Origin: Woeseiaceae bacterium | GTDB taxonomy: Bacteria > Pseudomonadota > Gammaproteobacteria > Steroidobacterales > Woeseiaceae | Length of the DNA: 64,000 bases | Reading direction: 5' to 3' | Assembly: GCA_021773055.1 (NCBI GenBank) | Contig: JAJFKV010000053.1 | Span: forward strand, 19,658-83,657 | Part shown: positions 54,566 through 63,887 of the stretch, in pieces | Layout of the letters: each line of letters opens with the position of its first letter | How positions within the stretch are numbered: position 1 is the first letter of the stretch | The notes under the pieces: model-generated | The model's database searches: none | What the model saw: the letters and a program-made list of their open reading frames with translations, nothing else | What the model was told of the DNA's origin: nothing | Translations under genes and position numbers: made by a program

Positions 54566-56068
54566 GTGAGCCTCGCCATCATTCACTGCCGCGCACAGTA
54601 CGGCACCGAGGCGCCGCCAGTGACGATTGAGGTGTTCCTGTCTGGCGGCCTGCCGGCTTTCACGATTGTTGGCATGGCCGAAACGGCCGTACGGGAGAGC
54701 AAGGACCGGGTGCGCGGTGCGCTGATTAGTTCCGGATTCGAATTTCCGCAACAACGTATAACAGTCAGCCTCGCGCCAGCGGAAATGCGAAAGTCGGGTG
54801 GTCGTTACGACCTCGCCATAGCCCTGGGCATCCTCGCAGCCAGGAAGCAGTTTCCGGAAGAGTCACTCGACAATTTTGAAGTCTACGGCGAGCTTTCGTT
54901 AAGCGGGAATTTGCGATCGGTACCGGCGATCCTGCCAGCGATGTTGCGGGCCGAAGCCGCCGGTCGGCACGTCATCGTACCCATCGGAAATGAAGTGGAG
55001 GCCTCTCTCGCGTCCGCAAATGTTTACCCGGCGACGTCACTGGCCGAGGTAGCCGCTCACCTGGCGGGAAAAGATCGCATTGCGGCAGTAGAAAAAACCG
55101 ATCTCGCTAAAGTCGATCCGGCGTCGAACGACCTGACTGATGTACGCGGTCAGCAACACGCCAAGCGCGCGCTCGAGATCGCAGCTGCCGGTGGCCACAA
55201 CTTGCTGCTCATTGGCCCGCCGGGGACCGGTAAGAGCATGCTGGCGCGGCGACTTCCGGGCATATTGCCAACCATGACCGGTGCCGAAGCTCTGGAAACA
55301 GCGGCGATCGATTCTGTTCTGGGTATGCCTATAGCGATGAATGGCTGGCGACAGCGTCCTTTTCGGTCGCCGCATCATACGGCTTCCGCATCTGCGCTGG
55401 TCGGCGGCGGCCCGGGTCCTCGGCCCGGAGAAATATCGCGAGCGCATAACGGGGTGCTGTTTCTCGACGAACTGCCGGAATTCAACCGCAAAGCGCTCGA
55501 GGTACTACGCGAGCCGATGGAAATGGGGCACATCTGTCTTTCCAGAGCCGGTGGGCAGGCCGATTATCCGGCCAATTTTCAGTTAATCGCCGCGATGAAC
55601 CCGTGCCCATGTGGTTATCTCGGTGATCGATTCGCGGACTGCCGCTGCAGTGGCGATCGGGTTGCCGCCTATCGGCGCAAGATTTCCGGTCCGTTACTGG
55701 ACCGCATCGATTTGCATGTCGAAGTATTGCGTCCGCCGACTGACTTGTTGCGTTCAAAAGACAGCAGCGGTGAAACGAGCGAGAGCGTTCGCAGGCGAGT
55801 GGACAAGACGTGGGCGCTGCAGTTACAGCGCAGCGGCGTGAACAACGCACGGCTTAAGGGTGGGCAAATGGATTCTGTATGTGCGGCTAGCGACGAGTGC
55901 TGGTCATTACTGGAAAGCGCTGCCGAGCGATTTAATTTATCAGCGCGTGCTCACCAACGGGTGTTGCGCGTAGCGAGAACAATTGCGGATCTTGCTCAAG
56001 AAAAAAATATAGCGCCTCTACATGTTGCGGAGGCGCTTTCGCTCAGGTGTTTGGATCGACAGGTTTGA
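54566..56068 (+). CDS. comM: ComM/YifB family Mg-chelatase-like AAA+ ATPase
   Basis: AAA+ helicase of 500 residues that promotes branch migration in natural transformation (ComM). A Lon-like N-terminal domain (PPVTIEVFLSGGLPAFTIVGM) precedes the Mg-chelatase AAA core: Walker A GPPGTGKSMLARRLPGI, Walker B FLDELPEF, AAMNPCPCGYLGD and a cysteine-rich insert. The GTG start has a strong AGGAGGGC site. It stands downstream of ubiK after a REP-like element. Confidence 0.93.
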   Translation: MSLAIIHCRAQYGTEAPPVTIEVFLSGGLPAFTIVGMAETAVRESKDRVRGALISSGFEFPQQRITVSLAPAEMRKSGGRYDLAIALGILAARKQFPEESLDNFEVYGELSLSGNLRSVPAILPAMLRAEAAGRHVIVPIGNEVEASLASANVYPATSLAEVAAHLAGKDRIAAVEKTDLAKVDPASNDLTDVRGQQHAKRALEIAAAGGHNLLLIGPPGTGKSMLARRLPGILPTMTGAEALETAAIDSVLGMPIAMNGWRQRPFRSPHHTASASALVGGGPGPRPGEISRAHNGVLFLDELPEFNRKALEVLREPMEMGHICLSRAGGQADYPANFQLIAAMNPCPCGYLGDRFADCRCSGDRVAAYRRKISGPLLDRIDLHVEVLRPPTDLLRSKDSSGETSESVRRRVDKTWALQLQRSGVNNARLKGGQMDSVCAASDECWSLLESAAERFNLSARAHQRVLRVARTIADLAQEKNIAPLHVAEALSLRCLDRQV

Positions 56069-56072
56069 CTTT

Positions 56073-56095
56073 GGCAGCTGGGGGCCGCTCCCTAC
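56073..56095 (-). repeat. GTAG-headed REP-like palindrome (copy F)
   Basis: Minus strand begins GTAGGGAGCGGCCCCC. Its TAG is the stop codon of the cytochrome c5 gene. It fills most of the comM-cytochrome spacer. Confidence 0.55.
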
Positions 56096-56604
56096 GTCGC
56101 CTCGCCGATCATGTAGTCTACTGCGGCTTCGATTTCGGCGTCCGAGAGGTCCATGCGGCCACCCTTTGGTGGCATGTAGCCGGTCCCACCGCTGAAACCC
56201 TGCAATGCGTGTTGCTTGAGCATCTCCGGGCCCTGCACGATACGGCCTGCCCATCCCGCTGTGTCGCCCAGTATCGGTGCGCCACCGATACCGGCGCCGT
56301 GGCATGCCAGGCAGGCAGTGTTGTAAACCTGCGGTCCGGACAATGCTGTCGCTACCGGCTCGGGTTCGGACTGGGTTTCAACGGTCGGTGCTGAAGAGGC
56401 ATGTTCTTCACCGCTCCGATAGACCTGACCAACCGGGCGGATTCGGTCGGCGAGCTCAACCTGATACTCGGCGCCGTCACGCGTGTAAACGCCCTGCGTC
56501 AGGTTAGACATCTTCATCGCCAACACAAGGATCGCGAGCGCGAATATAACGAGGACGCCGATAACGAGGGAATACATATCAAAAAACTTTTGGTCCCGAC
56601 TCAA
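56092..56604 (-). CDS. Membrane-anchored cytochrome c5
   Basis: Class I c-type cytochrome of 170 residues with an N-terminal membrane anchor (about 13-30), a Glu/Pro-rich linker and a heme domain. Heme attachment is CLACH (98-102) and the distal ligand is Met144 in GYMPPKGG. It resembles the cytochrome c5 group that carries electrons to cytochrome oxidases. It is divergent from the PHA-system gene; the spacer of about 230 bp shows no other gene. Confidence 0.9.
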   Translation of the reverse strand: MSRDQKFFDMYSLVIGVLVIFALAILVLAMKMSNLTQGVYTRDGAEYQVELADRIRPVGQVYRSGEEHASSAPTVETQSEPEPVATALSGPQVYNTACLACHGAGIGGAPILGDTAGWAGRIVQGPEMLKQHALQGFSGGTGYMPPKGGRMDLSDAEIEAAVDYMIGEAT

Positions 56605-56833
56605 CTTACTACTCCGGAGGGTTCTAAAAATTGTGCGGGCAGAGTACCCGACGGTGGGCGGCGATTATATATCATCAGCCGGTCAGGAACAGCGCGGCGG
56701 CGGTATAGAGTGCGATTGACACGCCGGACATGATACCGCGACACGTGTTGTGCCGGGGTTTCGTGAGCCTTATTACCTCTAGTATGATCAGGATGTCGGC
56801 TATCGAGGCTATTGAGTAAGCACTGGATCTACT

Positions 56834-57103
56834 ATGAGAATAAAGAGAGATCACAGCCTCGGCAAAGACGAGGCGCGAAAACGGGTCGATGGTATCGCCG
56901 AAACGCTGAGTGACGAATACGGTCTTCGGTCATCATGGGATGGCGATGATCTGGTCATCAAGGGCAGCGGTGTAAGCGGCCGCATTGTCGTCGCAGAGGA
57001 GTCTGTGAATGTCTCTGTAAGGCTGAGTTTCCCGCTGGCAATGATGGAAAGCACTATTCGGGCATCCATCCAGGAAGCGTTGGAAGAGCACTTAGCTGAG
57101 TAG
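56834..57103 (+). CDS. Polyhydroxyalkanoate system family protein
   Basis: Small protein of 89 residues of the PHA-granule-associated type (PHA_gran_rgn). MRIKRDHSLGKDEARKRVDGIAETL and the alternating beta strands GRIVVAEESVNVSVRL are typical. No PHA synthase or phasin is nearby, so the name is only familial. Its last 12 bases overlap the convergent DUF5062 gene. Confidence 0.75.
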   Translation: MRIKRDHSLGKDEARKRVDGIAETLSDEYGLRSSWDGDDLVIKGSGVSGRIVVAEESVNVSVRLSFPLAMMESTIRASIQEALEEHLAE

Positions 57104-57355
57104 CTTATGGTCCGGCGGCAATTTATGTGTCACCCACATGGCAAGGCGGTGCTTGATTTTTGGCAGCGTCTCCTGCCCATTTGGCAATGGGCTGATCGAC
57201 TTGTCGTGCACCAGTAGCCGATAGGCGTACTGAACTTTCAGATCATGAGAATCCGTTGCTTCAAATTCGACAACACCACGTTTCACCGCATCATCGAGCA
57301 CCATAACCAGCGCTTCTTTAAGCAGTTCTTTTTCGTGTTTGAGTTTCTTCGCCAT
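57092..57355 (-). CDS. DUF5062 family protein
   Basis: Small protein of 87 residues: KHEKELLKEALVM, QYAYRLLVHDKSISPLPNGQETLPKIKHRLAMWVTHKLPPDH. The conserved pattern of Lys-Leu-rich helices and KHRLAMW fits DUF5062, a family of unknown function. The ATG at 57355 has AGGTG upstream; a GTG two codons earlier is possible. Confidence 0.7.
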   Translation of the reverse strand: MAKKLKHEKELLKEALVMVLDDAVKRGVVEFEATDSHDLKVQYAYRLLVHDKSISPLPNGQETLPKIKHRLAMWVTHKLPPDHKLLS

Positions 57356-57475
57356 GGGCACCTAGTGTGATCTGAAGCGAGGGTAAGATCAAATCAGCAA
57401 CCACACTAATGTCTCACAGCCCTCGTATCGAGAAGTTCTCGGCTATTGGAGTAAACAGGTTTATAGTGCATCCGC

Positions 57476-59662
57476 ATGAAAGTCACCATTACGCATCGAA
57501 TTCTAATACTGCTGCTCAGCACGCTGGTGGCGTTGACCGGTTACGCTCAGGACATCGGCAAAAATGACGCGTCACAAGCACTCGATATCATGTCACTCGA
57601 GTCCACCTGGTGGTCTTATTTCGAACAAGGTATCGACGACACGACGTCACGAGCCGATGCGTTTCTCATTTACACCGGTGTTCAAATCGCTGGTATGCAG
57701 GCGCAAAATCAGGCCGCCGGTCAATCCAGCCTGGATGCAATCAGTGAAAACTTCAGTGCCTACCTCGCTTTGCTGGAGGAGCCGGAGCTTAACCAACAGT
57801 CTTTGCCAGAGGCGGCGCTTAGCTACTCGATCGATGAGCTCCTGGAGCTGGCGGCCGAATCGCGTGCGGCCAGCGCCCGTGCCGAACAGGAGCAGCTTGA
57901 GGTAGAGCGTGAGCAGCGCATTCTGGACGGTGTCAGCAGACGTCGTGACCTGGCGTTCAAGGACTACGTGAACGCAGCTGCAGGTGACGAACGACTGTTG
58001 GCCGCCTTACGACTGATACAGAATCGCTCCGCGCAAGCTATAGCAGAACGACGTCTGCAGTTGCTGACGCAGAGACACGAGCGCGAGACCGCCTACGTGG
58101 CCGCTGTTACGGAGCGAGTGGATATAGCTGCACAAAAGCTTGCGACTACGCTGGAAGACGCAAATCTGGGTGGCCTGATGGAGCAGGTCGCACAGCAAGA
58201 GGTGGCTGTTGCTGAAGGACAGACGCAATTGCGGGCAGCAGAACTCGCCGCGACGGGCTTGGACCTGGAAACGGAGCAAGGTCGTTCGCAGCAACGACTA
58301 CAGCAGCAAAAGCTGATCGATGCCGAGGTTTCGCTGGCACTGAACGAGGTCGCGCTGGCCAAAGCTCAGACACGTCGGTGGTGGACCGAAATACAGCTGG
58401 CGACGATGCTGGATATGAAGGTTCTGCAAGCGCAGGCGCTCGAGTGGTCCGAACTCGATCGGCGTATTGAGCAAAGTGCAGGCGAATGGCAGCGCGTTAC
58501 AGAAGATGAGTTGCTGGCCGTACAAACTGTTGCCCGAGATGGTCTGGATCGGGCGTCGCGGCGATTGCTGGATCAGCGACTGGGCACGGCGCAGGGCACG
58601 CTAACGCGCATAGGAAATTTAGGCGCGGCAGTTGCCGATTTGGAACTGATAAGCCAGGTAGTGGATAACAGCGTTGCAGAGTATTCAGGAGCATTCAGTT
58701 CCTGGCTGACGGGTGTGAGCAGAGACCTGAAGGCATTGTCCTTGCGATTCGTTGGTTTGGCTGACAGCACCTTGTTTGACGTCGGAGAAACGCCGGTCAC
58801 CGGCATGGATATTCTGCGTGTACTGATCATCCTGATTGTCGCGTTACTGCTTTCTCGCGGAATTCGCATCGCGATCGGCCGAGTCAGCGACAGGGAATCG
58901 GCCGGCACACAGGCGTCGCTGTACACGGTGGGGCGACTAACCCATTACGTGATCGTACTGGTTGCCGTGTTAATCGCACTCTCTACGATTGGCCTCGACT
59001 TTAGCAACCTTGCACTGATAGCCGGTGCACTTGGTGTCGGTATCGGTTTTGGTTTGCAGTCCATAGTCAGCAACTTCGTTTCTGGACTCATCATCCTGTT
59101 CGAGCATTCGCTACGCGTTGGTGACTATATCGAACTTGATACGGGACTGACCGGCACCGTCAAATCGATCAATGTTCGCAGCACACTCATAAACACCAAT
59201 GACAACATCGATATCGTTGTGCCGAACTCTGAGTTTGTCACAGCAAGGCTAACCAACTGGACGCTGGCCGAGCGAATTCTACGAGTCCGCATACCGTTCG
59301 GCGTGGCCTACGGAAGCGACAAGGAACTGGTGCGCAAGGCAGCACAGGAAGCGGCGGCCAAGGTGTCTTATACCCTCACACACATGAAGGGGCGGGAGCC
59401 TGAAGTCTGGTTAGTGGACTTTGGCGAAAGCAGCCTGGATTTCCTGTTGCTGGTCTGGGTGAATCGGCAGGGCGCAAGACGTCCCACTCGAACACGTGCT
59501 GCTTATCTCTGGGAGCTGGAGAGCAAGCTGACGGAGTATGGAATTGAGATACCGTTTCCGCAGCGTGATCTCAATCTGCGGCGCGGATGGCCGGGGTCAC
59601 AAGAGCAAGTACAGCAGTTGCAGGATATCGTGGAAGAAGAGGAAGCGGCCGCGGCAGACTAG
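57476..59662 (+). CDS. Large MscS-type mechanosensitive channel
   Basis: Protein of 728 residues. A signal peptide (about 1-24) leads into about 400 residues of helical, coiled-coil-rich periplasmic domain, then membrane helices and a canonical MscS core: GALGVGIGFGLQSIVSNFVSG pore helix, a beta domain (VPNSEFVTARLTNW) and an alpha/beta C-terminus. It resembles MscK/MscM type channels, which open under osmotic downshock. It is longer than MscS and shorter than MscK. The stop overlaps the TerB gene in CTAG. Confidence 0.88.
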   Translation: MKVTITHRILILLLSTLVALTGYAQDIGKNDASQALDIMSLESTWWSYFEQGIDDTTSRADAFLIYTGVQIAGMQAQNQAAGQSSLDAISENFSAYLALLEEPELNQQSLPEAALSYSIDELLELAAESRAASARAEQEQLEVEREQRILDGVSRRRDLAFKDYVNAAAGDERLLAALRLIQNRSAQAIAERRLQLLTQRHERETAYVAAVTERVDIAAQKLATTLEDANLGGLMEQVAQQEVAVAEGQTQLRAAELAATGLDLETEQGRSQQRLQQQKLIDAEVSLALNEVALAKAQTRRWWTEIQLATMLDMKVLQAQALEWSELDRRIEQSAGEWQRVTEDELLAVQTVARDGLDRASRRLLDQRLGTAQGTLTRIGNLGAAVADLELISQVVDNSVAEYSGAFSSWLTGVSRDLKALSLRFVGLADSTLFDVGETPVTGMDILRVLIILIVALLLSRGIRIAIGRVSDRESAGTQASLYTVGRLTHYVIVLVAVLIALSTIGLDFSNLALIAGALGVGIGFGLQSIVSNFVSGLIILFEHSLRVGDYIELDTGLTGTVKSINVRSTLINTNDNIDIVVPNSEFVTARLTNWTLAERILRVRIPFGVAYGSDKELVRKAAQEAAAKVSYTLTHMKGREPEVWLVDFGESSLDFLLLVWVNRQGARRPTRTRAAYLWELESKLTEYGIEIPFPQRDLNLRRGWPGSQEQVQQLQDIVEEEEAAAAD

Positions 59663-60123
59663 GCGTTTCGTTGCGCGTCGTGTTTGAGTCGCATCACACG
59701 ACCACGACTCACATGCAGTAAATCACTAATTTTTAGCACCAGCGCATCCTCGTACTTGTCGAGCCGGCTATCGGCATAGGCAACCTGCCAGAGCAGCGAC
59801 ACGATATGCGCCTTTTCCGGTTCCCCAAGGTGTTCGTGCAGAACTTTCGTGAATTCGTACAGGGACACCATGTCGTCGGCTTTTTCGCCCGCGGTGTTTA
59901 CCAATTCTGCGGCTTGTTCCGGCGGTAGGTCGAAGTGTGACTCGACGAGTTGCAACATGGTATCGAACTCGCTCTCCTCGAAAATCCGGTCTGCGCGTGC
60001 GACGTCGATCATCAAGACGGCTGTTGCCAAACGCAAAGCGGACTCGCGATCCGCGGCGACCGTTTCCGGTGCGTCCGTGACTGAAATCGATTCAACCACC
60101 TGAATGAAAAGCCGTCTGATCAT
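59659..60123 (-). CDS. TerB family protein
   Basis: Helical cytoplasmic protein of 154 residues matching the TerB domain (about 15-140), with acidic metal-binding-type turns (VARADRIFEESEFD and YADSRLDKYED). Named for tellurite resistance, but no ter cluster surrounds it, so a stress or metal role is only a guess. I start it at ATG 60123 rather than a GTG four codons upstream. Confidence 0.8.
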   Translation of the reverse strand: MIRRLFIQVVESISVTDAPETVAADRESALRLATAVLMIDVARADRIFEESEFDTMLQLVESHFDLPPEQAAELVNTAGEKADDMVSLYEFTKVLHEHLGEPEKAHIVSLLWQVAYADSRLDKYEDALVLKISDLLHVSRGRVMRLKHDAQRNA

Positions 60124-60218
60124 CGCATAACCCACAAAAGTACAAAGGATGTGCAGGCTATGATTGAGTACACATCGATAAGTTTCAAGTACTCGGAGCA
60201 GACGAAACGAATTTTTGG

Positions 60219-60524
60219 TCAGGGTGCCGCTTTTAACATCTTCGATTCGAACTCGAAGTGAGAACCGTCGCTCGCTTCAAGGTTGATTTCCCAGTTTTCC
60301 TCGTCCGGTATCTGGGTTCGCTCGCGGCCGGGTAGCTCGCGTTCGTCATCGACCTGCAATCCCCAAACCCGGACATTGCGCACACCGGTAACACGAATAC
60401 GTTCGCTATCAAATCGTGCGCGCAAATTGGGGTCGACGTCTTCGCTTGCCCAGATTGCGAAGCCGCATTCTGCAATTGCAGCGACGTGCGGCGGCATGTT
60501 TGCCGCGGTATCTTGATTAGTCAT
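60219..60524 (-). CDS. Uncharacterised small protein
   Basis: Soluble protein of 101 residues, mildly acidic, with a beta-rich C-terminal half (VRNVRVWGLQVDDERELP, WEINLEASDGSHFEFESKML). I do not recognise it. The strong ribosome site GGAGGG seven bases before the ATG and normal codon use support a real gene. Its start faces the oxidoreductase gene at 60676 divergently, and a common promoter region of about 150 bp lies between. Confidence 0.6.
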   Translation of the reverse strand: MTNQDTAANMPPHVAAIAECGFAIWASEDVDPNLRARFDSERIRVTGVRNVRVWGLQVDDERELPGRERTQIPDEENWEINLEASDGSHFEFESKMLKAAP

Positions 60525-60675
60525 GACTAACGCCCTCCTTGGTACAGACTAATCAAATAGCGAGAGGCAGAACATCCGTACTTGTGCCGACCAGTAGCAA
60601 CCGGTGGGCAAGTTTCCGGCATCGATAAGCTGTACTATCCTCAACCGACGACCAATACCGGGAAAGCAAAACGCC

Positions 60676-61668
60676 ATGCAATACAAAGCGATCAAACTCG
60701 TAAAGCGGCCGGGCCTCACCATCACACCCGATTTATTCGAAACCGTGACTCTGGAGACTCCGGAGCTTGACGATCAGCAGATGTTGTTGAAGCAGACGCA
60801 CATGTCGCTCGACCCGGCGATGAAGGGCTGGATGAGCGCAGACAGGAATAGCTACATCCCGCCGGTAGAGTTGGGTGAGGTGATGCGATCCAGCGGTGTT
60901 GCCGAGGTGATCGAGTCAAGAAACGACAAGTTCTCCGTGGGAGACCGGGTGGTGGGCATGATCGGCTGGACCGAATACGCGGTTAGCACCGGCGCGGGTC
61001 TGCAGATATTGCCGCCCGATGTGCCGGCCGAAGCGGTGTTATGCGTGCTGTCGCTGCCGGGTTTGACCGCATACCAGGGACTGATGGAAATTGGTAAGCC
61101 CAAAGCCGGCGAAACCCTGGTGGTGTCCGGTGCGGCGGGCTCTGTTGGCTCGATGGTGGGACAGATTGCGAAAGCAGAAGGGTTGCGCGTTGTTGGTACG
61201 GCGGGCAGCGCTGAAAAGTGTCGCTGGCTGGAAGATGAGCTCGGTTTCGACACTGCGATCAATTACAAGTCTGATGACTTGTACAAGCAACTCACTGCAG
61301 CAACGCCGGACGGGGTAGACCTGTATTTCGAGAATACCGGTGGCCCGGTGCAACACATGGTCTACGGCCGCATGAATGCGCACGGCCGTATTATCGTTTG
61401 CGGCATGATCGCCGACTACAACACGGATAAACCGGCGCCCGGACCGAACTGGTTAAACATGATCAGGCGTCGCCTGACAATCCAGGGCTTCGCTATGCCC
61501 GATCACTGGGACAATGTGCCAGCAATGACAGAGAAGCTCTCGGCTTACCTGATGGGCGGCAAGATCAAATACCGGGCCCACACGCTCGATGGGCTGGAAA
61601 GCGCCATAGAGGGCATTAATTTGCTTTTCACCGGCGGCAATACCGGCAAGCTGATGGTTGAACTTTGA
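60676..61668 (+). CDS. NADP-dependent oxidoreductase (CurA/leukotriene B4 dehydrogenase-like)
   Basis: Zinc-free medium-chain reductase of 330 residues that probably reduces alpha,beta-unsaturated ketones or aldehydes. Signatures: SLDPAMKGWMS, LPGLTAYQGLMEIGKP, and the nucleotide-binding VVSGAAGSVGSMVGQIAKAEG. The ATG at 60676 fits the family start. It is convergent with the LD-carboxypeptidase gene. Confidence 0.87.
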   Translation: MQYKAIKLVKRPGLTITPDLFETVTLETPELDDQQMLLKQTHMSLDPAMKGWMSADRNSYIPPVELGEVMRSSGVAEVIESRNDKFSVGDRVVGMIGWTEYAVSTGAGLQILPPDVPAEAVLCVLSLPGLTAYQGLMEIGKPKAGETLVVSGAAGSVGSMVGQIAKAEGLRVVGTAGSAEKCRWLEDELGFDTAINYKSDDLYKQLTAATPDGVDLYFENTGGPVQHMVYGRMNAHGRIIVCGMIADYNTDKPAPGPNWLNMIRRRLTIQGFAMPDHWDNVPAMTEKLSAYLMGGKIKYRAHTLDGLESAIEGINLLFTGGNTGKLMVEL

Positions 61669-61695
61669 TGGTTTGACGGACCGCAGCAAAACAAC

Positions 61696-62745
61696 TCAAG
61701 TAACCGCCGACTCCAGCAACGTGAGCGTGCCGGCGTCGGCGTTGAGCTCGGCCTCGATACCGATCGGAACCACGGTCTGGTCCTTGACATGACCGATCAT
61801 GAGGCCGCGAATCACTGGAATCCCCAGGGGCTCGCAACGCATGCGAATGACTTCTTCGATGCTGAAGGTATTGCCTTCATCGGAGGTCTTGGTGAATTTA
61901 CCGAAGGCGATACCGGCCACTTGTTGCAGTTTTCCAGCCAGCCATAGCTGGGTCAGCATGCGATCCACTCGATAGGGTGCTTCGCCGGTATCTTCGAGGA
62001 ATAAGATCCCGCCATCAAAATCGGGTTCATACGGCGTGCCGACCAGCGTCACGACCAGGCTGAGGTTGCCGCCAACCAGATGGCCTGTCGCCGTGCCTCC
62101 CGAAATACGAGTAATTCGGTTCGTTTTTTCGACGAATCCAGCACGCGGCATGATCGGTGGGGCTGCGCCGATACGGGTATTTGGCGACGGATTTACGAGG
62201 ACTTTCTTGAACTCTGCCAACGTGTAGTCCGAGAAATTCTGCCCGGCATTCGTGCCGTGAAAACCGACCAGCCCTGACTTTACCTGCAAGGCTGCGAGGA
62301 TCGCGGTGATGTCGCTGGAGCCCAGAAATATTTTCGCGTTCTTTGCGATCAGCTTGTAGTCCAGGTACGGCAGTATCCGCGGCGTTCCATAGCCGCCGCG
62401 CAGGCAAAATATTGCGTCAACATCCGGATCACCGAACATGGCGTTCACATCTGCAGCGCGCTCAGCATCGGTTCCGGCCAGATACTGGTCGCGGCGATAC
62501 AGGTGTTTACCTTCTTTTACGCCGAACCCCAGCGATCGGACAACATCCACAGCGAAACGAATATTCTCGTCCTCCAGCTTGTTGCTGGCGGGGGCTATCA
62601 GCCCGACTGTGTCGCCTGCCGTCAGGCGGTGCGGCTTGCGTAAGCGGTTATCGGATGCGGCGAAGGTGGCCGCAAGCGGCATCAAGCTGGTCGCTCCTGC
62701 AAGGGTGACTGTTATGCCCGTTTTCAGTATTTGTCGTCGATTCAT
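61696..62745 (-). CDS. ldcA: LD-carboxypeptidase (peptidase S66) with Tat-like signal
   Basis: Serine peptidase of 349 residues that removes the terminal D-Ala from muropeptide tetrapeptides. Catalytic Ser lies in FLGSSDITAI, Glu in ILFLEDTGE, and His in GLMIGHVKDQ. The N-terminus reads MNRRQILKTG then a hydrophobic stretch, like a Tat signal, so it may be periplasmic, unlike cytoplasmic E. coli LdcA. It is divergent from an RpiR/MurR-type regulator. Confidence 0.85.
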   Translation of the reverse strand: MNRRQILKTGITVTLAGATSLMPLAATFAASDNRLRKPHRLTAGDTVGLIAPASNKLEDENIRFAVDVVRSLGFGVKEGKHLYRRDQYLAGTDAERAADVNAMFGDPDVDAIFCLRGGYGTPRILPYLDYKLIAKNAKIFLGSSDITAILAALQVKSGLVGFHGTNAGQNFSDYTLAEFKKVLVNPSPNTRIGAAPPIMPRAGFVEKTNRITRISGGTATGHLVGGNLSLVVTLVGTPYEPDFDGGILFLEDTGEAPYRVDRMLTQLWLAGKLQQVAGIAFGKFTKTSDEGNTFSIEEVIRMRCEPLGIPVIRGLMIGHVKDQTVVPIGIEAELNADAGTLTLLESAVT

Positions 62746-62791
62746 GTTCTTCTTGCTGCTGGCAGGCGCTTACGCGAGATTACATCGGAGA

Positions 62792-62812
62792 CTACTTCAA
62801 CTATCATAGTAG
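62792..62812. promoter_or_regulatory. Candidate operator between ldcA and the RpiR-type gene
   Basis: Inverted repeat CTACT-N11-AGTAG just upstream of the regulator start codon and within the divergent spacer, the usual position for an RpiR-type operator. Binding is untested. Confidence 0.35.
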
Positions 62813-62814
62813 CC

Positions 62815-63663
62815 ATGTCGTGTCTCGCAATAATTCGATCAGCCCGGGAAGAAATGTCGGCGAACGAGAAAAAACTCGCGGACTTCGTGCTCGAGAATGC
62901 GTCGCTTGTGCGTGACTATTCCTCTCAGCAAATCGCCGCTTCAGTGGGCGTCAGCCAGTCGAGTGTCGTGAAATTTAGCCAGAAACTCGGCTACCGGGGT
63001 TTCACCGACCTGAAGCTGGCTATTCACGAGTCCGTCGTTAAGCAGGAATCGAACGTCTCCGTTTTACATGGCAAGGGAGCATCACCCGGAGCGCAGGTTT
63101 CACTCAAGGAACGGCTCTACCGGGCCAAATCCGAGGCGATCAGCGGCGCCAGCGATCTGAACGATGACAATTCGCTGCTGGCGGCTGCGCGAGCCATTGA
63201 TGCGTCAGCGCGCGTGCAGCTAGCGGGCAGCGGCAGCGCTTACATCGTGGCGCGAGATACGGCTAGCAAAATGATGAGTTTTGGTAAACCGGTCATCGCC
63301 GAAGCCGATGCCGAGATGCAGCTTTCGGGTGTAGCGACGCTGCAACGAAAAGACTGCCTGATTGTTATATCAGCCCAGGGGCAATCACCGCATCTTGCGC
63401 AACTTGCCCGGCTAGCGAAGAAGGCCGGTGTCGCTATTATTTCGCTGACCAACCAGTCCGCTAACCCGGTGTCTGCGTTGGCCGATATTCGTTTGTACTC
63501 GGTGTCGCGCGGGGCGGACAGTGATATGTCTGCGATCGTCGCCGGAACATCACAACGACACGTGATGGACCTCGTATTCTCAACTCTCGCAGAGTACAAG
63601 CCAAAGAATCAGACGGTCGTGACGAAACCCCGGCTTCAGAAGGGTGTATCGAAGGCGAAATAG
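62815..63663 (+). CDS. MurR/RpiR family transcriptional regulator
   Basis: Regulator of 282 residues with an N-terminal HTH_6 domain (about 1-80: SANEKKLADFVLENA, then IAASVGVSQSSVVKFSQKLGYRGFTDLK) and a C-terminal SIS sugar-phosphate-binding domain (about 120-260: LAGSGSAYIVARDTASKM). It may sense a sugar phosphate such as MurNAc-6-P. The ATG at 62815 gives the family-like start; a longer frame overlaps the divergent ldcA gene. Pairing with ldcA suggests wall-recycling control (inference). Confidence 0.87.
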   Translation: MSCLAIIRSAREEMSANEKKLADFVLENASLVRDYSSQQIAASVGVSQSSVVKFSQKLGYRGFTDLKLAIHESVVKQESNVSVLHGKGASPGAQVSLKERLYRAKSEAISGASDLNDDNSLLAAARAIDASARVQLAGSGSAYIVARDTASKMMSFGKPVIAEADAEMQLSGVATLQRKDCLIVISAQGQSPHLAQLARLAKKAGVAIISLTNQSANPVSALADIRLYSVSRGADSDMSAIVAGTSQRHVMDLVFSTLAEYKPKNQTVVTKPRLQKGVSKAK

Positions 63664-63887
63664 GTTGTACGAGTACGTTGGTGAACAGAAAACCATAAGT
63701 CCTGAATATTTGCACCAATGAGCGGTGCCTTGCGGCCAAGACTTGCCGCTCGTAGTCGCCTGGTTTGTTCCCAAAACTTTCCACTCATTCCGAACGTCCG
63801 CTTTCACCCAAAGCAGTCATTCAGATACGTGAATATCAAGGTTTCTGACCGACTGCTATCGGCCACAAGCGGTCGTTCAAACTTTTG
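63664..63887. repeat. Intergenic block with three hairpin repeats
   Basis: No gene is seen here. Three degenerate inverted repeats lie at about 63717-63755, 63795-63823 and 63846-63880. The last two share the end A(A/C)AGC(A/G)GTC(A/G)TTCA with a copy at 5174-5193, so this is a dispersed repeat family. Confidence 0.55.

Noticed and set aside
59659..60123. TerB gene as evidence of a tellurite-resistance operon
   Set aside because: No terA, terC, terD or terZ-type gene adjoins it.
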